The notes under the pieces were generated by a model that saw only the letters and a list, made by a program, of their open reading frames with translations, did not search any database and was not told the origin of the DNA. 64,000 nt of DNA from Fragum whitleyi (Eukaryota > Mollusca > Bivalvia > Cardiida > Cardiidae), in assembly GCA_948146395.1 (NCBI GenBank), contig OX411556.1, positions 2,682,501-2,746,500 of the forward strand, in the 5' to 3' direction. The translations under genes and the position numbers were made by a program. Below are positions 35,064 to 47,941 of this stretch, piece after piece (positions within the stretch are counted from its first letter, which is position 1; every line of letters begins with the position of its first letter).

Positions 35064-35654
35064 GCAAAATGCTTGGATATTTGTCAGTCTGTATAGATTA
35101 CGTAGTCTGACAAGGGTCAACACTTCACCCATTTCTAAGATGGCCATTTTTCATGCTACAGGTCACAAATATGAATTGTATGTTTTTCTATTTTCTTTTT
35201 GTCTGTATATGCTTTTTTTCAAAATTCAACACAACAATATCAATCAATTAATCACATCAACAGGTCAATACTGTATTCCTAATCAAAGCTATGATCAAAG
35301 TATCAAAATCTCCCATCACTTATCTTTATTGATTCTTTTTAGATAAAGAAAAAATATCCAAGTTATTCCAAGCACATGTAGAATTACAAAAATAGTAACA
35401 AATTGGTTATTCCAAGTCCAAAATTAGAATATTTGGAAATTGGAAAACCATTATGGGATATCAATTAATTTTTATCTTGCTGGATTTAAATTTTGCCTCA
35501 CACAAATTGCGAAATTTGCGTACATTTCAACTAGTCTGACACACATTCATGAAGAAAATAGACAGTATAGACTCAGATCAGACTGCACTGTAGGATGATC
35601 TCAGTTTATGTAAATGACCAGAGGTGCAGATAAAGAGAGGGTACAGCCAGTCTA

Positions 35655-35959
35655 AAATCTTTATCTTATTTTGACCCCTAGAAATTTCTCCCAAGGGGGT
35701 CATTTTGACCCCCTTGAGAGGAATTAATAAGTGTCGAAACGTGGCTTTATACCTAAGATTTTCAAAAATTACTATCTTTAGTTCTACTAATTGTTTCATA
35801 TCATTACAAGAAACATTTAAAGTGACTCTTAAATATGCAAAGTTCTAATAATGATTTGCTTCTTCGGTTGTTTTGACCCTCCAAATTCAAATTTGACCCC
35901 CAAAATTTCTTTGGTGATGAGTCAATAACTCCCTAATATCAAACTCTAACACAAGCCCT
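35655..35959 (+). repeat. CAGGGCT-type element, copy 4, left-truncated
   Basis: Matches the interior of 20341-20707 from TTTTGACCCCTAGAAATTTC on and ends AACACAAGCCCTG at 35959. The CAGGGCT left end is missing. Confidence 0.75.
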
Positions 35960-36315
35960 GCTTTATTTCTCATTAAAACCCTATGTTGTGGGTACTCATT
36001 GGAATCATCTTGAAAAGCCAGTTCTATAGAGTACAAACAGGGTATTATAGGTATATGATATCATTATTAAAATATTTTGATCTAAAATCTAAAATACTGT
36101 AGCTCCGACTGTCTGTCAAAGCTTTGTGTAGACATTTGTCATGAACAACATTGGAGAGGTAAAGCTCCAGTTTAGACCCCCACCCCCTCAAGAGAAAACC
36201 TTGCAAAATTTAAAGTAATTGAAGAAAATAAAACTTTTTGAGTGGATCATGTAAGACTGAAGGGGCTTGACAGAAACATGGGCGTAAATGGTAAACTTCA
36301 ACTAAAGATAATTCA

Positions 36316-37419
36316 AAAATAGGGCTGACTATCGCCTTGGAAAATTACTATCACAATAGTTTTACTATCGTAGCATTGATATCGGGATACTATCACTATC
36401 GCCAGATATCTATCGCAATATGTCACGATACTATCAGTTTATCTTTTTTTATTTATTTTCTATGTTAATATCATCAGGTTCTCTCCAAATTGACATGTTC
36501 ACACTTTGTTTAAATAGTGTGTAACAAAGTAATTTTACTAATTTGTTAGGTGTTTGAGTTTTGAGAAAGAGGAATATGCCAGATGATCGTATTTCAATGT
36601 CAATTTTTTTTTTTAGTCTGCCGAACAGGGATTTCACTCAAAGAAAACTGGAATATTTGATTGATAATTGTTAATGATTCACGGGTCCGAGAATATTGTT
36701 TCATTCTGTGTTTTCGAAGATTATAAAGTCCCACGTGTCGCCACTTTGTCACTAAAAGATCGTTACCGCAGCCGATCACAACTCTTGTAAAGTCTTGGCA
36801 ATGGCAATCAATCGACAAGTAATGAAACAAAAACCGACGAGAAATAAATCAAGCTCTCATTACAAATAATCAAGAAATCTAACTCGATGCCACTCAATTA
36901 AAAAAACGTTTTTATGTGAAATTTCAAAATTGCCTGCGTAATTTTGGATAGATTAAGTCCTACCTGTTGTGAAAAAAAATCCTGTTTTCCCAAATGAAAT
37001 CAGACAACAGAGTCAATTAAAGCTGACCCAAAAATAACTGAACACCTGCTGTCGGCAGCTTTGATCACCCGTTCTCCCTCCTCGAAAAATAAACTGCTCC
37101 AAATGCTTAACTCCATTACGAAAGAAAACTGTTTATTTTTCGTGAATTCATAGATACAGTAGCCTCTCGGACTTAGTTTCGAATTATTGTTACTAATATT
37201 ATCTCTTTCTCTCTCTTCCTCTTTCTTTTTTTACACAAGACCAAGAAAACATTGAAATTCTGCGTAAGTAAGCTTTGATTATTTACTATCGAAACTATCG
37301 ATATTTGGACGAACTATTGCGATAGTTATCGACATCGGGGAATTGCAATCGATACATCAATATCGTGACTGTCACTATCACAATACATCGACCTATCGAT
37401 CTATCGTTACACCCCTATT
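36316..37419. mobile_element. hAT-like non-autonomous element with CGATA-rich ends
   Basis: The right end reads CTATCGTTACACCCCTATT and the left end AATAGGGCTGACTATCG, an imperfect inverted repeat. Both flanks are full of CTATCG and CGATA words for about 100 bases. The GGGGTGTAACGATA-type terminus is common in hAT-derived repeats of animals. No transposase frame is present. Confidence 0.6.
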
Positions 37420-37489
37420 CAAAAACACCTGAAATTCAATTATATGAATTTAAAAGCCAGCATACACAACTACCCATTTGTAGCCAGGT

Positions 37490-37610
37490 TGAGTATAAGG
37501 GGTGTTTGTACCGTCTTGCTGTACAAGCTAGCCTTTATAGCGACGTGGTAAAGCACTCGCATTGGGATATAGAAGTCCCGGGTGCGAATCCCGACAGAGT
37601 CAAATATTTA
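37490..37610 (+). repeat. tRNA-Pro-like SINE sequence, copy 1
   Basis: The tRNA-like part contains TTTATAGCGACGTGG, a loop with TTGGGA-type sequence and GTCCCGGGTGCGAATCCC as B-box region. It is preceded by TATAAGGGGTGTTTGTACCG, a leader shared with the copies at 42035 and 47386. Confidence 0.65.
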
Positions 37611-37939
37611 ATTGAGGATTACACATTAACAAGAATCAAATTCAATTCACTCCTATTGTAGAAAAGGTTGCACACAAAAGACATTGCTAGCAGACATACG
37701 ACCAGGGCAATAATTACCGGTATCCTTCAGACATAAAAAAAGTGTAGTAAACTAGTTTTTTAAAAATTTATGTATATCAATGCCTGTTACGTAAATGTTT
37801 GGGAAACTTAGATAGAGCTGGACTTTTGGGAAACTCTTTAGATACAATGTACTAATTCAAACAATTTTACAATTTCCATACTTGGTTGCATTTTTGCGAT
37901 CAAAAAACTACATGGTTTTTTTTCCTGTAATCTATCACC

Positions 37940-38194
37940 ACCGTCATATCGCAGTTGGTAGCGTGTTGGACTGTCAATCTACAGATCCCAGGTTCTATCC
38001 CTGATGGCAGCTCTCATTCCTTCCGACTATTTGTCTACCACCAAAGGTTGATAATCGTAGATTTATGTGGGATAGCAGCCGGAGGCTAGGAAAGGATGTG
38101 ATAGTATTACTGGTGTGACAATTACCAGGAATCCATTGTTAGGTGCTCCAGCTTCAGAAATTTAACTGAAATAATGTTGAAAGTGGCATAAAAC
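37940..38194 (+). repeat. tRNA-headed SINE, family 1, copy 2
   Basis: The head (ACCGTCATATCGCAGTTGG, CCCAGGTTCTATCCC) is followed by a body with GACTATTTGTCTACCACC, GTGGGATAGCAGCCGGAGG, CTAGGAAAGGATGTG, and a tail AATAATGTTGAAAGTGGCAT. It is the clearest copy of family 1. Confidence 0.85.
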
Positions 38195-38220
38195 AATTTT
38201 TTCTGTAATCTCATACTTTT

Positions 38221-38385
38221 CAGGGTTCCCCAAAATCCCTCACTTTTTGGTTTTTTTTCACCCCAAATTTGAATCTTGTACCCCCAATTTTTGCAAGTAG
38301 CCTTATTTGTTTCATGTAAAGGGGGTGCTAGTATGCTGTAAAATGACTGTTTTCACCCCCAAATTTAAAAGTCAGTGGGAACCCT
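38221..38385. mobile_element. Small MITE with AGGGTTCCC ends
   Basis: CAGGGTTCCCC at the left and GGGAACCCT at the right are complementary. The interior has paired CACCCCCAA / TTTGG phrases and a long T-run. Confidence 0.7.
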
Positions 38386-39107
38386 ACTTTTTATTATGTC
38401 CAGGTCTGAGTTACTTGATGTATTTTTAAGATGTGCATTACAACCGTGTCTGCTGATTGACAGCCGTGAATGAAATACATGTGAGAAAGTATCTTTAACA
38501 CAAGGGTGTTTCTACAGATAAAACAATGGGATAGGAAAGTGCATTAAATTCCATACTAAAACAGTGCTTAAAAACTCAATTTAACACATCCATGTAGATA
38601 AATATATATACAGAATTGTGTGAAGTATGAAACTTTGACATGGAATATCTTGAAATTAATCACTCAATTTGATCAACCAAGCAGATGATTTGATTTTATC
38701 TAGTTTACAAACCAGGAAGGGCGTCCATTTTGAACTACGATGTTGTTTACATTAATGAACAAAGGTGTCTTTCCTTCATTATTTCATTCCAATATTCAGA
38801 ACCAGAGTCGTAAGATAGGTCGTAAAGTTGTAATAACAAATACAAGGATGGTATGATTTCAATCATTTAATGTTATTCGAATTTAACGAAAATGTTCTAA
38901 CCTTTGTTTATGTCGGGAAGTTGGATGTTATAAACGTCATAGTCGATTGGTATCTGTTTTTTCTCTGATTTCAAAGCGCCAAGCAGGGACCCAGAAATGA
39001 CGTAAATTTTAGTGGAAATTCCAAAAAATTAGAGTGACCTCCCTTACAATACAAGGCGTCAGACCACTCCTTTTCGGCAATTATATATTTGGTTTATTTG
39101 AATGACT

Positions 39108-39325
39108 GAAGTTTTACGCTGCTTTAAACAATCTTTCAGTTACATCGCAGGCTTGGGCACCTAACAATGGATTCCCGGTATTTCTCTTACCAGTACCTCT
39201 ATTACATCCCTTCCTAGCCCCCAGCTGCTACAGTATCCCACATCATCAGTAGCCGGTTCCCATTGGTGGGAGACAAATAGTCAGAAAGAATGAGAGACCT
39301 CTAGATTGACAGCCCGACGTTCTAA
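39108..39325 (-). repeat. tRNA-headed SINE, family 1, copy 3, head worn
   Basis: The minus-strand body matches 37940-38194 (AGCTGGGGGCTAGGAAGGG, GGTGGGAGACAAATAGTC on the other strand). The tRNA head is only partly preserved at 39300-39325. Confidence 0.75.
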
Positions 39326-39350
39326 AATATTTATTTGGACGAGTTGTATG

Positions 39351-40145
39351 TCTAATATGAATTTAGGCAAAGCCTAGAAACCGGGCGAAAGAAAAATAAA
39401 CTTAATTATGGGACATTTATGTCTAGTTAATATTTGTCTTACAGAGCCGTAAGAAGATTAGCTTTTTAGACCTTACCAACTGAACTAGAACCAGTTACAG
39501 CACCACTTTATCTTTTACCCCCAAACCAAGTTGGGACTGACAGTCTCTGTATCCCGTCCTAAAGTGTTCATGGAATCGTGGCACATCTTTATGGCTGTCA
39601 AAGACCTTGTCATCTAACTTTGTTTAATTAAAATTATTGCATAAAATGTACATTTTCTGGTCGTTAGAGGCATACGTAAACAGACAAAACCAGGGTGTTA
39701 ATGGGCGTTAACGGAAGAACATGTGGATTAATCAGTTAATTCACGTGCCATGAATGCCCGGCTTTTTAACTTAAATATCTGCGATTTGGTCTTATACAAT
39801 TTAATCAATTTCAATGATTCTTATATTTTTTCTTCAATATTAGTTTGTCCTAAATGGATGTTTTATGCAATCTGTTCAAAATTCAACAAAAATAAGATCT
39901 AGATGACTGCAGGCATTGATTAGTAAAATGCGTGAAAATCATTTATGTCCAACATTATCATGAGCATACTTTAAGATGTTTTTTTCTAATTCCCGTGTTA
40001 AATTGTGTGACGTCACAAATTTATCAAGCAAAATGGACGTTGAAATGCATGACGTAATTGTTCCGGCATATTTGTAAGTTTGTAACTGGTTTTATATCGT
40101 TCTGTGGAATTATTTCGCAATATCTGTTCGAATTTATATTCTAAT
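39351..40145 (+). repeat. Segmental duplication block A, first copy
   Basis: Starts near ATTTAGGCAAAGCCTAGAAA and matches 42413-43210 with scattered substitutions and small indels, including GTCTGACAG-like, GTGTGACGTCACAAATTTAT and GACGTTGAAATGCATGACG phrases. Non-coding. A third, truncated copy starts at 47768. Confidence 0.85.
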
Positions 40146-40171
40146 CTATCCTATTATACAATTATAGCGTC

Positions 40172-40283
40172 AATTCACATTTTTGAGGGTGTTAACATTT
40201 GCAGAGACCCTCAAAACGCTTTAACGCCCGATAAAACATTTTTCAGGTCGCTGCAAATGTTAACGCCCTCAAAAACGTGAATT
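40172..40283. repeat. Hairpin repeat, arms of about 38 bp
   Basis: AATTCACATTTTTGAGGGTG...TTAACATTTGCAGAGACC pairs with GGTCGCTGCAAATGTTAACG...CCCTCAAAAACGTGAATT. A piece of the same repeat (GGTCTCTGCAAATGTTCATG) lies at about 24761-24781. Confidence 0.8.
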
Positions 40284-42034
40284 TACCCTGTAGTAACTCA
40301 ATTTTTAAATCGGAGATTTCTGAGCAATGTGTTCAAACCAAATTATGTGTTTTCAAACACCGAAGAAACGGCCTTTTCAGTCACAATCTACAAACTTTGT
40401 TTTTATCTTATTTACTTTTCGTCAAATAGAGAAGAGGCTAATACAAAATTTGATGTAATTTTCGCTTTAAGTAATTACCAGCTAGTATTTTCAGTGTTTA
40501 TAACAAGATTTTCGGTTGAGTAAAAGAGTTGAAACGTACAATAGGCTAACTGTGAAGTAAATTTGTAGCACTTACAATATTACTGCTCTGATTTTTTTCT
40601 CAAACGGTCATTTACCAGTTGTAGGGCTGACAACCAATCTTTGTGTAACCTAAGACAAGCATGTCAAATAACAAAACATGACAAAATAGAAATCCCTTAT
40701 TAAACATCTGATATTGTGATAATTATCTAGTAAGTGTCGAGCAAATCAATGAAATACCAGGTAAGTGGTGGCAGATCTATGCCACCATGAGAAGAGGACA
40801 TTTTTTGTTAGTGAATGCAAGTCTGTGCAATCTGACATTATTAAGCATATCAGATAACAAAAAAATGACAAAATCAAAATCCCTTTACCATTTGATTTTC
40901 TGTTAAGCTGCGAGCACACTAAAGTATTCATATCAAAGAAAAACATACTTTGCACAATTTTTAAGCAAGAAATGGTGAAAAAGACTAGCAGGGCCTAGTT
41001 GCCAAAACAGCCCCATGAGCCAAGCTCAAATGGGTAAATGGATTAAGGCAAAAAACCTTCAAAAATAATACCTGTGTTTCCTATCACATAGGGGGGAAAT
41101 TAAAGTTGGTAGGTATGCTTCCCTCATCCTTTTTTTTTCTTTTCTTTTTTCTTTGGTTCCAAAATTTTTTCCAAAAAGAACAGCATAATTATGCAATAGA
41201 CTGTAAATTATTATAGATATCTTTAAAAAGCATGTTGTTCTGATTCCAAAACAATATTGGAAGTGTTATTTCTGTATGACAGAACTCTACCCCTTTCAAA
41301 ACAAAAATTTGATTGAAAGTTTCTGTAGATGAAGAAAAACGATGCATTTTGATCAGATATGTCTTTGGGCAAGACTTGAAGATACGAAAAATCTCCTGAC
41401 AAGGGTCAACAAAACCTATACCACATTATAATCCTGACGTAGTAATTTTTGTTCATTGTAAGTTACCCGCTAAAATTTGTTTCTGTATTTGAAGTGATTG
41501 TTACTTTTCGTGTTTGTTAAAGAAATGCGGGATCAAACGTGGACTAGACTTACAAAAACTTTCGACAAGTAAGCTTTTTTTTACCCAATCCGATTGTATC
41601 TTTTATTCAGCGCGGGATGAGTTGACTGTTCTACAAATCACGACTTTTAAGATCTTTTTGCACTCAGTCGGAAGTAGTTGTTGAGTACCCTTCAAGGGTT
41701 GACCAGTGCACAAAAAGCAAAATGGCCGCCGAAAAGTCTTATGGTAATAAGAGTTGATTTTCATTGTTCTTTGTTTTCCTTCTATTTTCCCTTTGTTTCT
41801 CGTTATTTTTACCCGTAAGCTATAGGCGGTCTTCAGACTGGGCCTTCGGCCCGGTCTTTCGCCCGTATAAGGAAGTCAATTTTGTTTTCCACCGTAATTT
41901 CCGCCTATGTTTGGGAGGCGCACCGATGGCGTATCATCCCACCATCAAGGTAATGGTACATGCATTGTCCCACCACCATATTTACATATGCAAACCGATG
42001 ACCTTTCTACAATCCAGATTGTAACATGTAGCCG

Positions 42035-42160
42035 GGTTGACTATAAGGGGTGTTTGTACTGCTTTGCCGTACAAGCTAGCTTTTATAGCTACGTAGTAGT
42101 AGAACACTTGCTTTGGAATGTAGAGGTCCCGGGTTCGAATCCCAATGGAGTCGAATATTT
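42035..42160 (+). repeat. tRNA-Pro-like SINE sequence, copy 2
   Basis: Leader TATAAGGGGTGTTTGTACTG, then a tRNA-like part with a TTTGGAA anticodon-loop region (TGG) and GGTCCCGGGTTCGAATCCC, a good B-box. Duplicated with block B at 47386-47510. Confidence 0.7.
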
Positions 42161-42208
42161 ATTTGCGGGTTACAACACGTGCACACGAGAGGCAATTGAT
42201 TCTAACCC

Positions 42209-42354
42209 CTGCTACCCATTTTAAGTTCAGCTGGGTGGATTGAGGCATTGTCCATTTCGTTTCTTGCCCAAGGAAACACCTCGCCTTCACCAGGACTCAA
42301 ACCCCTGACCTTCGGATCAGGAGACCGGCGCTCCAATCACTGAGCTATCGAGGC
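42209..42354 (-). repeat. tRNA-Arg-like SINE, family 2, copy 2
   Basis: The minus strand reads GCCTCGATAGCTCAGTGATT, a CTCCTGA anticodon loop (CCT), GGTCAGGGGTTTGAGTCCTG, then a body with GAGGTGTTTCCTTGGGCAAG and CCACCCAGCTG. It faces the tRNA-Pro-like head about 50 bases to its left. Confidence 0.8.
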
Positions 42355-42412
42355 GGACATATGTACCCTTTTAACTGCGACGGTTTATAATTCAATTTCA
42401 AGTGCCTTAATT

Positions 42413-43210
42413 ATAATATAAATATAGGCAAAGCCTAGAAACCGGGCGAAAGAAAAATAAACTTTATTATGGGACATTTATGTTTAGTTAATATTTGTCT
42501 TTAAATACAGCGCCGTAAGGAGATTAGCTTTTTAGACCTTACCAACTGAACTAGAACCAGTTCCAACACCTGAGCCTTTTAAGCCACTTTATCTTTTACC
42601 CCAAAACCAAGTTGTGTCTGACAGTCTCTATACCCCGTCCTAAAGCGTTCATGGAATCGTGGCACATCTTTATGGCTGTCATAGACCTTGACATCTAACT
42701 TGGTTTAATTAGAATTATTGCATTAAATGTACGTTTTCTGGTTGTTAGAGGCATACATTAACGGACAAAACCCGGGCGTTAACTGGAGAAAATGTGGATT
42801 AATCAGTTAATTCACGTGCAATTAATGCCTGGCTTTTTAACTTAAATATCCGCGGTTTTGTCGTATACAATTTAATCAATTTCAATGATTCTTATATTTT
42901 TTCTGCAATATTAGTTTGTCCTAAATGGATGTTTTATGCATTCTGTTCAAAATTCAACAAAAATAAGATTTAGATGACTGCACGAATTGATTCTTATCTC
43001 ACAATATCATGGAGCATACCCAAAGACGTTTCTCTAATTCCTGCATTAAATTGTGTGACGTCACAAATTTATCAAGCCACGTCGGTATAAGCAAAATGGA
43101 CGTTGAAATGCATGACGTAATTGTTTCCGGCATATTCGTAAGTTTTTAACTGGTTTTATATCGTTCCATGGAATTATTTCTCAATATCTGTTTGAATTTA
43201 TAAATACTCT
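42413..43210 (+). repeat. Segmental duplication block A, second copy
   Basis: Partner of 39351-40145. It starts AATATAGGCAAAGCCTAGAA. Most of this block is missing from the second B-A-C unit at 45329-48372, where only about 165 bases of it remain (47768-47931). Confidence 0.85.
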
Positions 43211-43838
43211 AATATTGAAATTGAACACACACATTTCCAAGAAAATCAGTTTTGTCGTTCCACAATATCTTTGGAATTACTTGAACAAAGCACCGAACTG
43301 AATAATCAAAATCCTGTCTTAACAAACACGCATCGACTCAGAGAACACGTGGCCAATCACTGCTTACATTTGAGTAGGTTTTCTTTCGCCATGTCTGTAA
43401 GGTCCTATGTCTGGAGCTTGGCATAGACAAAAGTATCGTCATTTATCTGAACTATTGTTACCATTGGTATTTTATACCAATTCGGAAAATGACATCGAAA
43501 TCCAAATATAAGCATTTTCATCAAAAGACTAGTGTGTTATTCAAATTTTATTTTGCGACGTTTCTTTTGTGGTTTAGTATATTATATATAATAATTTTCG
43601 AATTTCATCTATTCATCTTTTGTTTCATACATGTATTCCGGTTTGGTAGTGCCATACAGAAACTCAATCGCATAATTCGTTTAAGGCTAGCGTTTTTTTA
43701 GTTACGAAAGAGATAGGTGAATATGATTTCTATCCTATTTACACTTAGAACCGTTTTTTTTTTTGGTGATTTGGGAACCTATTCTTTTGTGACGAGGAAA
43801 ACGTTGTGACCGCAGACTGTGATTATCTTAATTAATAA

Positions 43839-44267
43839 AAAATATAGGCCTACGCATTTCAAAGTGCAACCTTTTCTTATGATAGGATGTTAAACGAATT
43901 TTACTTTTAAGTTTAAAAATTCCTTGTCTGTGCTTTTTTCAGTTTGTCGTTTTCGTGAAACCTGCCAACCTGTTCTTTAGAAATTGATATGGTTACATCA
44001 AAGATTGAATAATGGAACGACGGTAAAAGGATATACGATGAAAAGCAATGCCATGAATGATGATTACAGTGTATTCAATTTGAATTTCAGAAATGTGAAA
44101 TGCGATACAATGGGATGACAGAATTAGCAATTCTAAGGAGTATTATGTAAAAATGGAGAACGCGGTTTATAGTTATTCGTTCACCCATTTTTTTCCCGTT
44201 CTTTACTTTTTCATTTCCTTTTATGTTTGTTTGATTATTCCATTCCTTTGGTTCACTTGTTGAAATA
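43839..44267 (+). repeat. Segmental duplication block C, first copy
   Basis: From AAAATATAGGCCTACGCATT to GGTTCACTTGTTGAAATA it matches 47942-48372 with few differences. The matches end abruptly at 44267 and 48372. Confidence 0.88.
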
Positions 44268-45328
44268 TTCGTTAGGCGAATGGCGGTTTTAAAAATGATG
44301 CGAACTTTCTTTGTAATTGATCTGTCAACTGCCCAATCCCTACTATTAATCGTTAGAGGCATTATTTGTGAAATAACAAACATTTGAAAATTGATTTTAA
44401 AGACAGCCTGCAGTGGCGTAGCTGGGGCCTTTTTAAGAGTACGCACAATTTAGGTAGTTTGGGGTCCTGCTAGATTTAATTGATTGGTCAGAAACCAAAG
44501 ATATGAATAGCATAGTTGGCGATTTCACGTGTTTCTTGAGGGAAAATGCATTAATAGTATTTGGGAAAACCCAATTCTTGAAAAACAAACATGTTGGTAA
44601 TCAAAATTGTAAATAGTTTAATGAAAAATGTTTTGTTGCTTTTAAACTCTAGAGAGAGGAATAATATTAACAGACAAGCTTTTAGCAAAAAAAATAAAAA
44701 AAAAATCTGCTAAGAAATAATTTAGACTAGCAGAGGGCTATCGAATCAGCAAACTTTCAAAATCGGACCCATGAGGTTGGATGAGCAGGCGATGTCCTCG
44801 AAAATATGAAGTGTTAAGACAAAAAACTCACAAATTGGGCAAATATTTTACCAACTTTTATTGTCCAAATTTGAGCCCTTTTGATTGGCGAACTATTGCA
44901 CTATCCCAGCCTCTCAATGATGTCCGATTTACAGTGCTGACAGCACTTTGATTTAAAATTGCAAGGCAATACATAACACAGTCTCCATAGACAAATTGCA
45001 CTATAATCACACTGTTACCAGTCAACTCAGCCCTAATATATAATCTATTGTAACATCTTTATGATTTTAGGTATATATTATTTTGTCTTTTAATGATATA
45101 CAATGCTTTACTAATGAATGTTAAACAACTTCAACCTAAGGTCCCCATATCATAGCCCCACTGTATATACTATCTAGATTATTAAATTTGCTGTTCAATT
45201 GCAAGAAGGGCACATAAAGAAAGAGACAATGTGTTAAAGGCCTGATAATTCTCTGGTAAAAACAACTTTATTTTGCATCTATTGTGAAACAAGTTCTTAC
45301 AACTCTGGTTAATCAATCTCAATTACAC
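44268..45328. other. Spacer between the duplicated units
   Basis: Non-coding, AT-rich. It contains an A-run near 44688-44704. I see no gene, repeat border or homologous segment in the rest of the window. Confidence 0.4.
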
Positions 45329-47177
45329 CTTTGTGTAACCTAAGACAAGCATGTCAAATAACAAAACATGACAAAATAGAAATCCCTTATTAAACATCTG
45401 ATATTGTGATAATTATCTAGTAAGTGTCGAGCAGATCAATGAATTACCTGGTAAGTGGTGGCAGATCTATGCCACCATGAGAAGAGGACATTTTTTTTTG
45501 TTAGTGAATGCAATTCTGTGCAATCTGACATTATTAAGCATATCAGATAACAAAAAAATGACAAAATCAAAATCCCTTTACCATTTGATTTTCTGTTAAG
45601 CTGCAAGCACACTAAAGTATTCATATCAAAGGAAAACATACTTTGCACAATTTTTAAGCAAGAAATGGTGAAAAAGACTAGCAGGGCCTAGTTGCCCACA
45701 GCCCTATTCCATTTGAGCTTGGCTCAAATGGGTAAATGGATTAAGGCAAAAAACCTTAAAAAAGAATACATGTGTTTCCTATCACATAGGGGGAAAATTA
45801 AAGTTGGTAGGTATGCTTCCCTCATCCTTTTTTTTTCTTTTCTTTTTTCTTTGGTTCCAAATTTTTTTCCAAAAAGAACAGCATAATTATGCAATAGACT
45901 GTAAATTATTGTAGATATCTTTTAAAAGCATGTTGTTCTGATTCCAAAAGAATATTGGAAGTGTTATTTCTGTATGACAGAACTCTACCCCTTTCAAAAC
46001 AAAAATTTGATTGAAAGTTTCTGTAGATGAAGAAAAACGATGCATTTTGATCAGATATGTCTTTGGGCAAGACTTGAAGATACGAAAAATCTCCTGACAA
46101 GGGTCAACAAAACCTATACCACATTATAATCCATGATTTATTGTGAATATATTTCAAGAAACACCCCCCCCCCCTCCCCCAAAAAAGGATAGAAATAAAA
46201 CAAAAGAATAAACACTGTGTAGTTTTTTATGCTTTGACAGACGAAGTCACAAAAAAATGAAAAACAGGTTTAGGGTCAGCGCTAAAAAATGGTAAGATGC
46301 TAAAATGTCAAGTAATAAGAAATTCCAATTACATTATTAGGAATTTTTTGGTTTGTTTTTAGTATGAAAAAATCCTTTCCATTATCATTAAGGCAAGACA
46401 AACATATTTTTAGTAAAATGCTTAGAACGGAGCCATTTTCAGTGATTTAGAATTCCTTTTTGGTTTTCAATTGACTTTTCCGGTCCTTTTTGGTGCGTTC
46501 CGGTTTTTACTTTGTCCTTCCGGTATTTTTGGTTCATTGTTTATTTCAATCCTCCCGTTAGGAATTCTCGCGATCTATGAATTTGAAATTAGAAAATGTT
46601 ACTTTGGGTAGACTTTAATCAACTCATGCCTTGATTTTCGCTTAAACTCTTTTTTGAAATGCCAATATTCCGCTAGCAAGGTTTTTGAAAACCTTTTCCA
46701 AAGCACATTCGGGAATTTTCGGTGATAACAAAGTTCCGAATTCTTTTCGGAGCTCTAAACTTAACAGGTACCCGTGACGTAGTAATTTTTGTTCATTGTA
46801 AGTTGCCCGCTAAAATTTGTTTCTGGATTTGAAGTGATTGTAACTTTTTCGTGTTTGTTAAAGAAATGCGGGATCAAACGTGGACTAGACTTACAAAAAC
46901 TTTTCGACAAGTAAGCTTTTTTTACCCAATCCGATTGTATCTTTTATTCAGGGCGGGATGAGTTGACTGTTCTACAAATCACGACTTTTAAGATTTTTTT
47001 GCACCCAGTCGGAAGTAGTTGTTGAGTACCCTTCAAGGGTTGACCAGTGCACAAAAAGCAAAATGGCCGCCGAAAAGTCTTATGGTAGTAAGAGTTGATT
47101 TTTATTGTTCTTTGTTTTCCTTCTATTTTCCCTTTGTTTCTCGTTATTTTTACCCGTAAGCTATAGGCGGTCTTCAG

Positions 47178-47199
47178 ACCGGGCCTTCGGCCCGGTCTT
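47178..47199. repeat. GC-rich perfect hairpin
   Basis: GACCGGGCC-TTC-GGCCCGGTC forms a perfect stem in this copy. In the first copy (near 41838) the left arm has one substitution (GACTGGGCC), which would leave a G-T pair. Confidence 0.75.
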
Positions 47200-47385
47200 T
47201 CGCCCGTATAAGGAAGTCAATTTTGTTTTCCACCGTAATTTCCGCCTATGTTTGTGAGGCGCACCGATGGCGTATCATCCCACCATCAAGGTAATGGTAC
47301 ATGGATTGTCCCACCACAATATTTACATATGCAAACCGATGACCTTTCTACATTTTTTACCCAATCCAGATTGTAACATGTAGCC

Positions 47386-47510
47386 GGGTTGACTATAAGG
47401 GGTGTTTGTACTGCTTTGCCGTACAAGCTAGCTTTTATAGCTACGTGGTAGTAGAACACTTGCTTTGGAATGTAGAGGTCCCGGGTTCGAATCCCAATGG
47501 AGTCGAATAT
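47386..47510 (+). repeat. tRNA-Pro-like SINE sequence, copy 3
   Basis: Duplicate of 42035-42160 carried with block B. It differs by a few bases, such as TACGTGG for TACGTAG in the D-arm region. Confidence 0.7.
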
Positions 47511-47560
47511 TTATTTTCGGGTTACAACACGTGCACACGAGAGGCAATGGATTCTAATCG

Positions 47561-47706
47561 CTGCTACCCATTTTAAGTTCAGCTGGGTGGATTGAGGCAT
47601 TGTCCATTTCGTTTCTTGCCCAAGGAAACACCTCGCCTTCACTAGGACTCAAACCCCTGACCTTCGGATCAGGAGACCGGCGCTCCAATCACTGAGCTAT
47701 CGAGGC
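47561..47706 (-). repeat. tRNA-Arg-like SINE, family 2, copy 3
   Basis: Duplicate of 42209-42354 carried with block B, nearly identical. Confidence 0.8.
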
Positions 47707-47941
47707 GGACATATGTACCCTTTTAACTGCGACGGTTTATAATTCAATTTCAAGTGCCTTAATTATAATATAAATATAGGCAAAGCCTAGAAACCGGGCG
47801 AAAGAAAAATAAACTTTATTATGGGACATTTATGTTTAGTTAATATTTGTCTTTAAATACAGCGCCGTAAGGAGATTAGCTTTTTAGACCTTACCAACTG
47901 AACTAGAACCAGTTCCAACACCTGAGCCTTTAAAACACCTG

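Larger units (their letters stand above)
40639..42412 (+). repeat. Segmental duplication block B, first copy
   Basis: Begins CTTTGTGTAACCTAAGACAA and matches 45329-47765 almost base for base, except that the second copy contains 642 extra bases (46133-46774). Open frames here on both strands are repeated with different breaks in the other copy and show no domain, so I do not call genes. Confidence 0.92.
45329..47765 (+). repeat. Segmental duplication block B, second copy with 642-bp extra segment
   Basis: Matches 40639-42412. At the point equivalent to 41434/41435 it carries an additional 46133-46774 containing a poly-C run and AT-rich sequence without coding frames or obvious termini. Whether this is an insertion here or a deletion in the first copy is open. 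Confidence 0.92.

Noticed and set aside
38880..39060. Candidate first exon or promoter for the kinase gene
   Set aside because: A GC-richer patch is present, but I could not identify a splice donor or link it to the gene.
41764..42224. Open frames in the duplicated block B
   Set aside because: They cross SINE sequence, the second copy breaks them differently, and no domain is visible.
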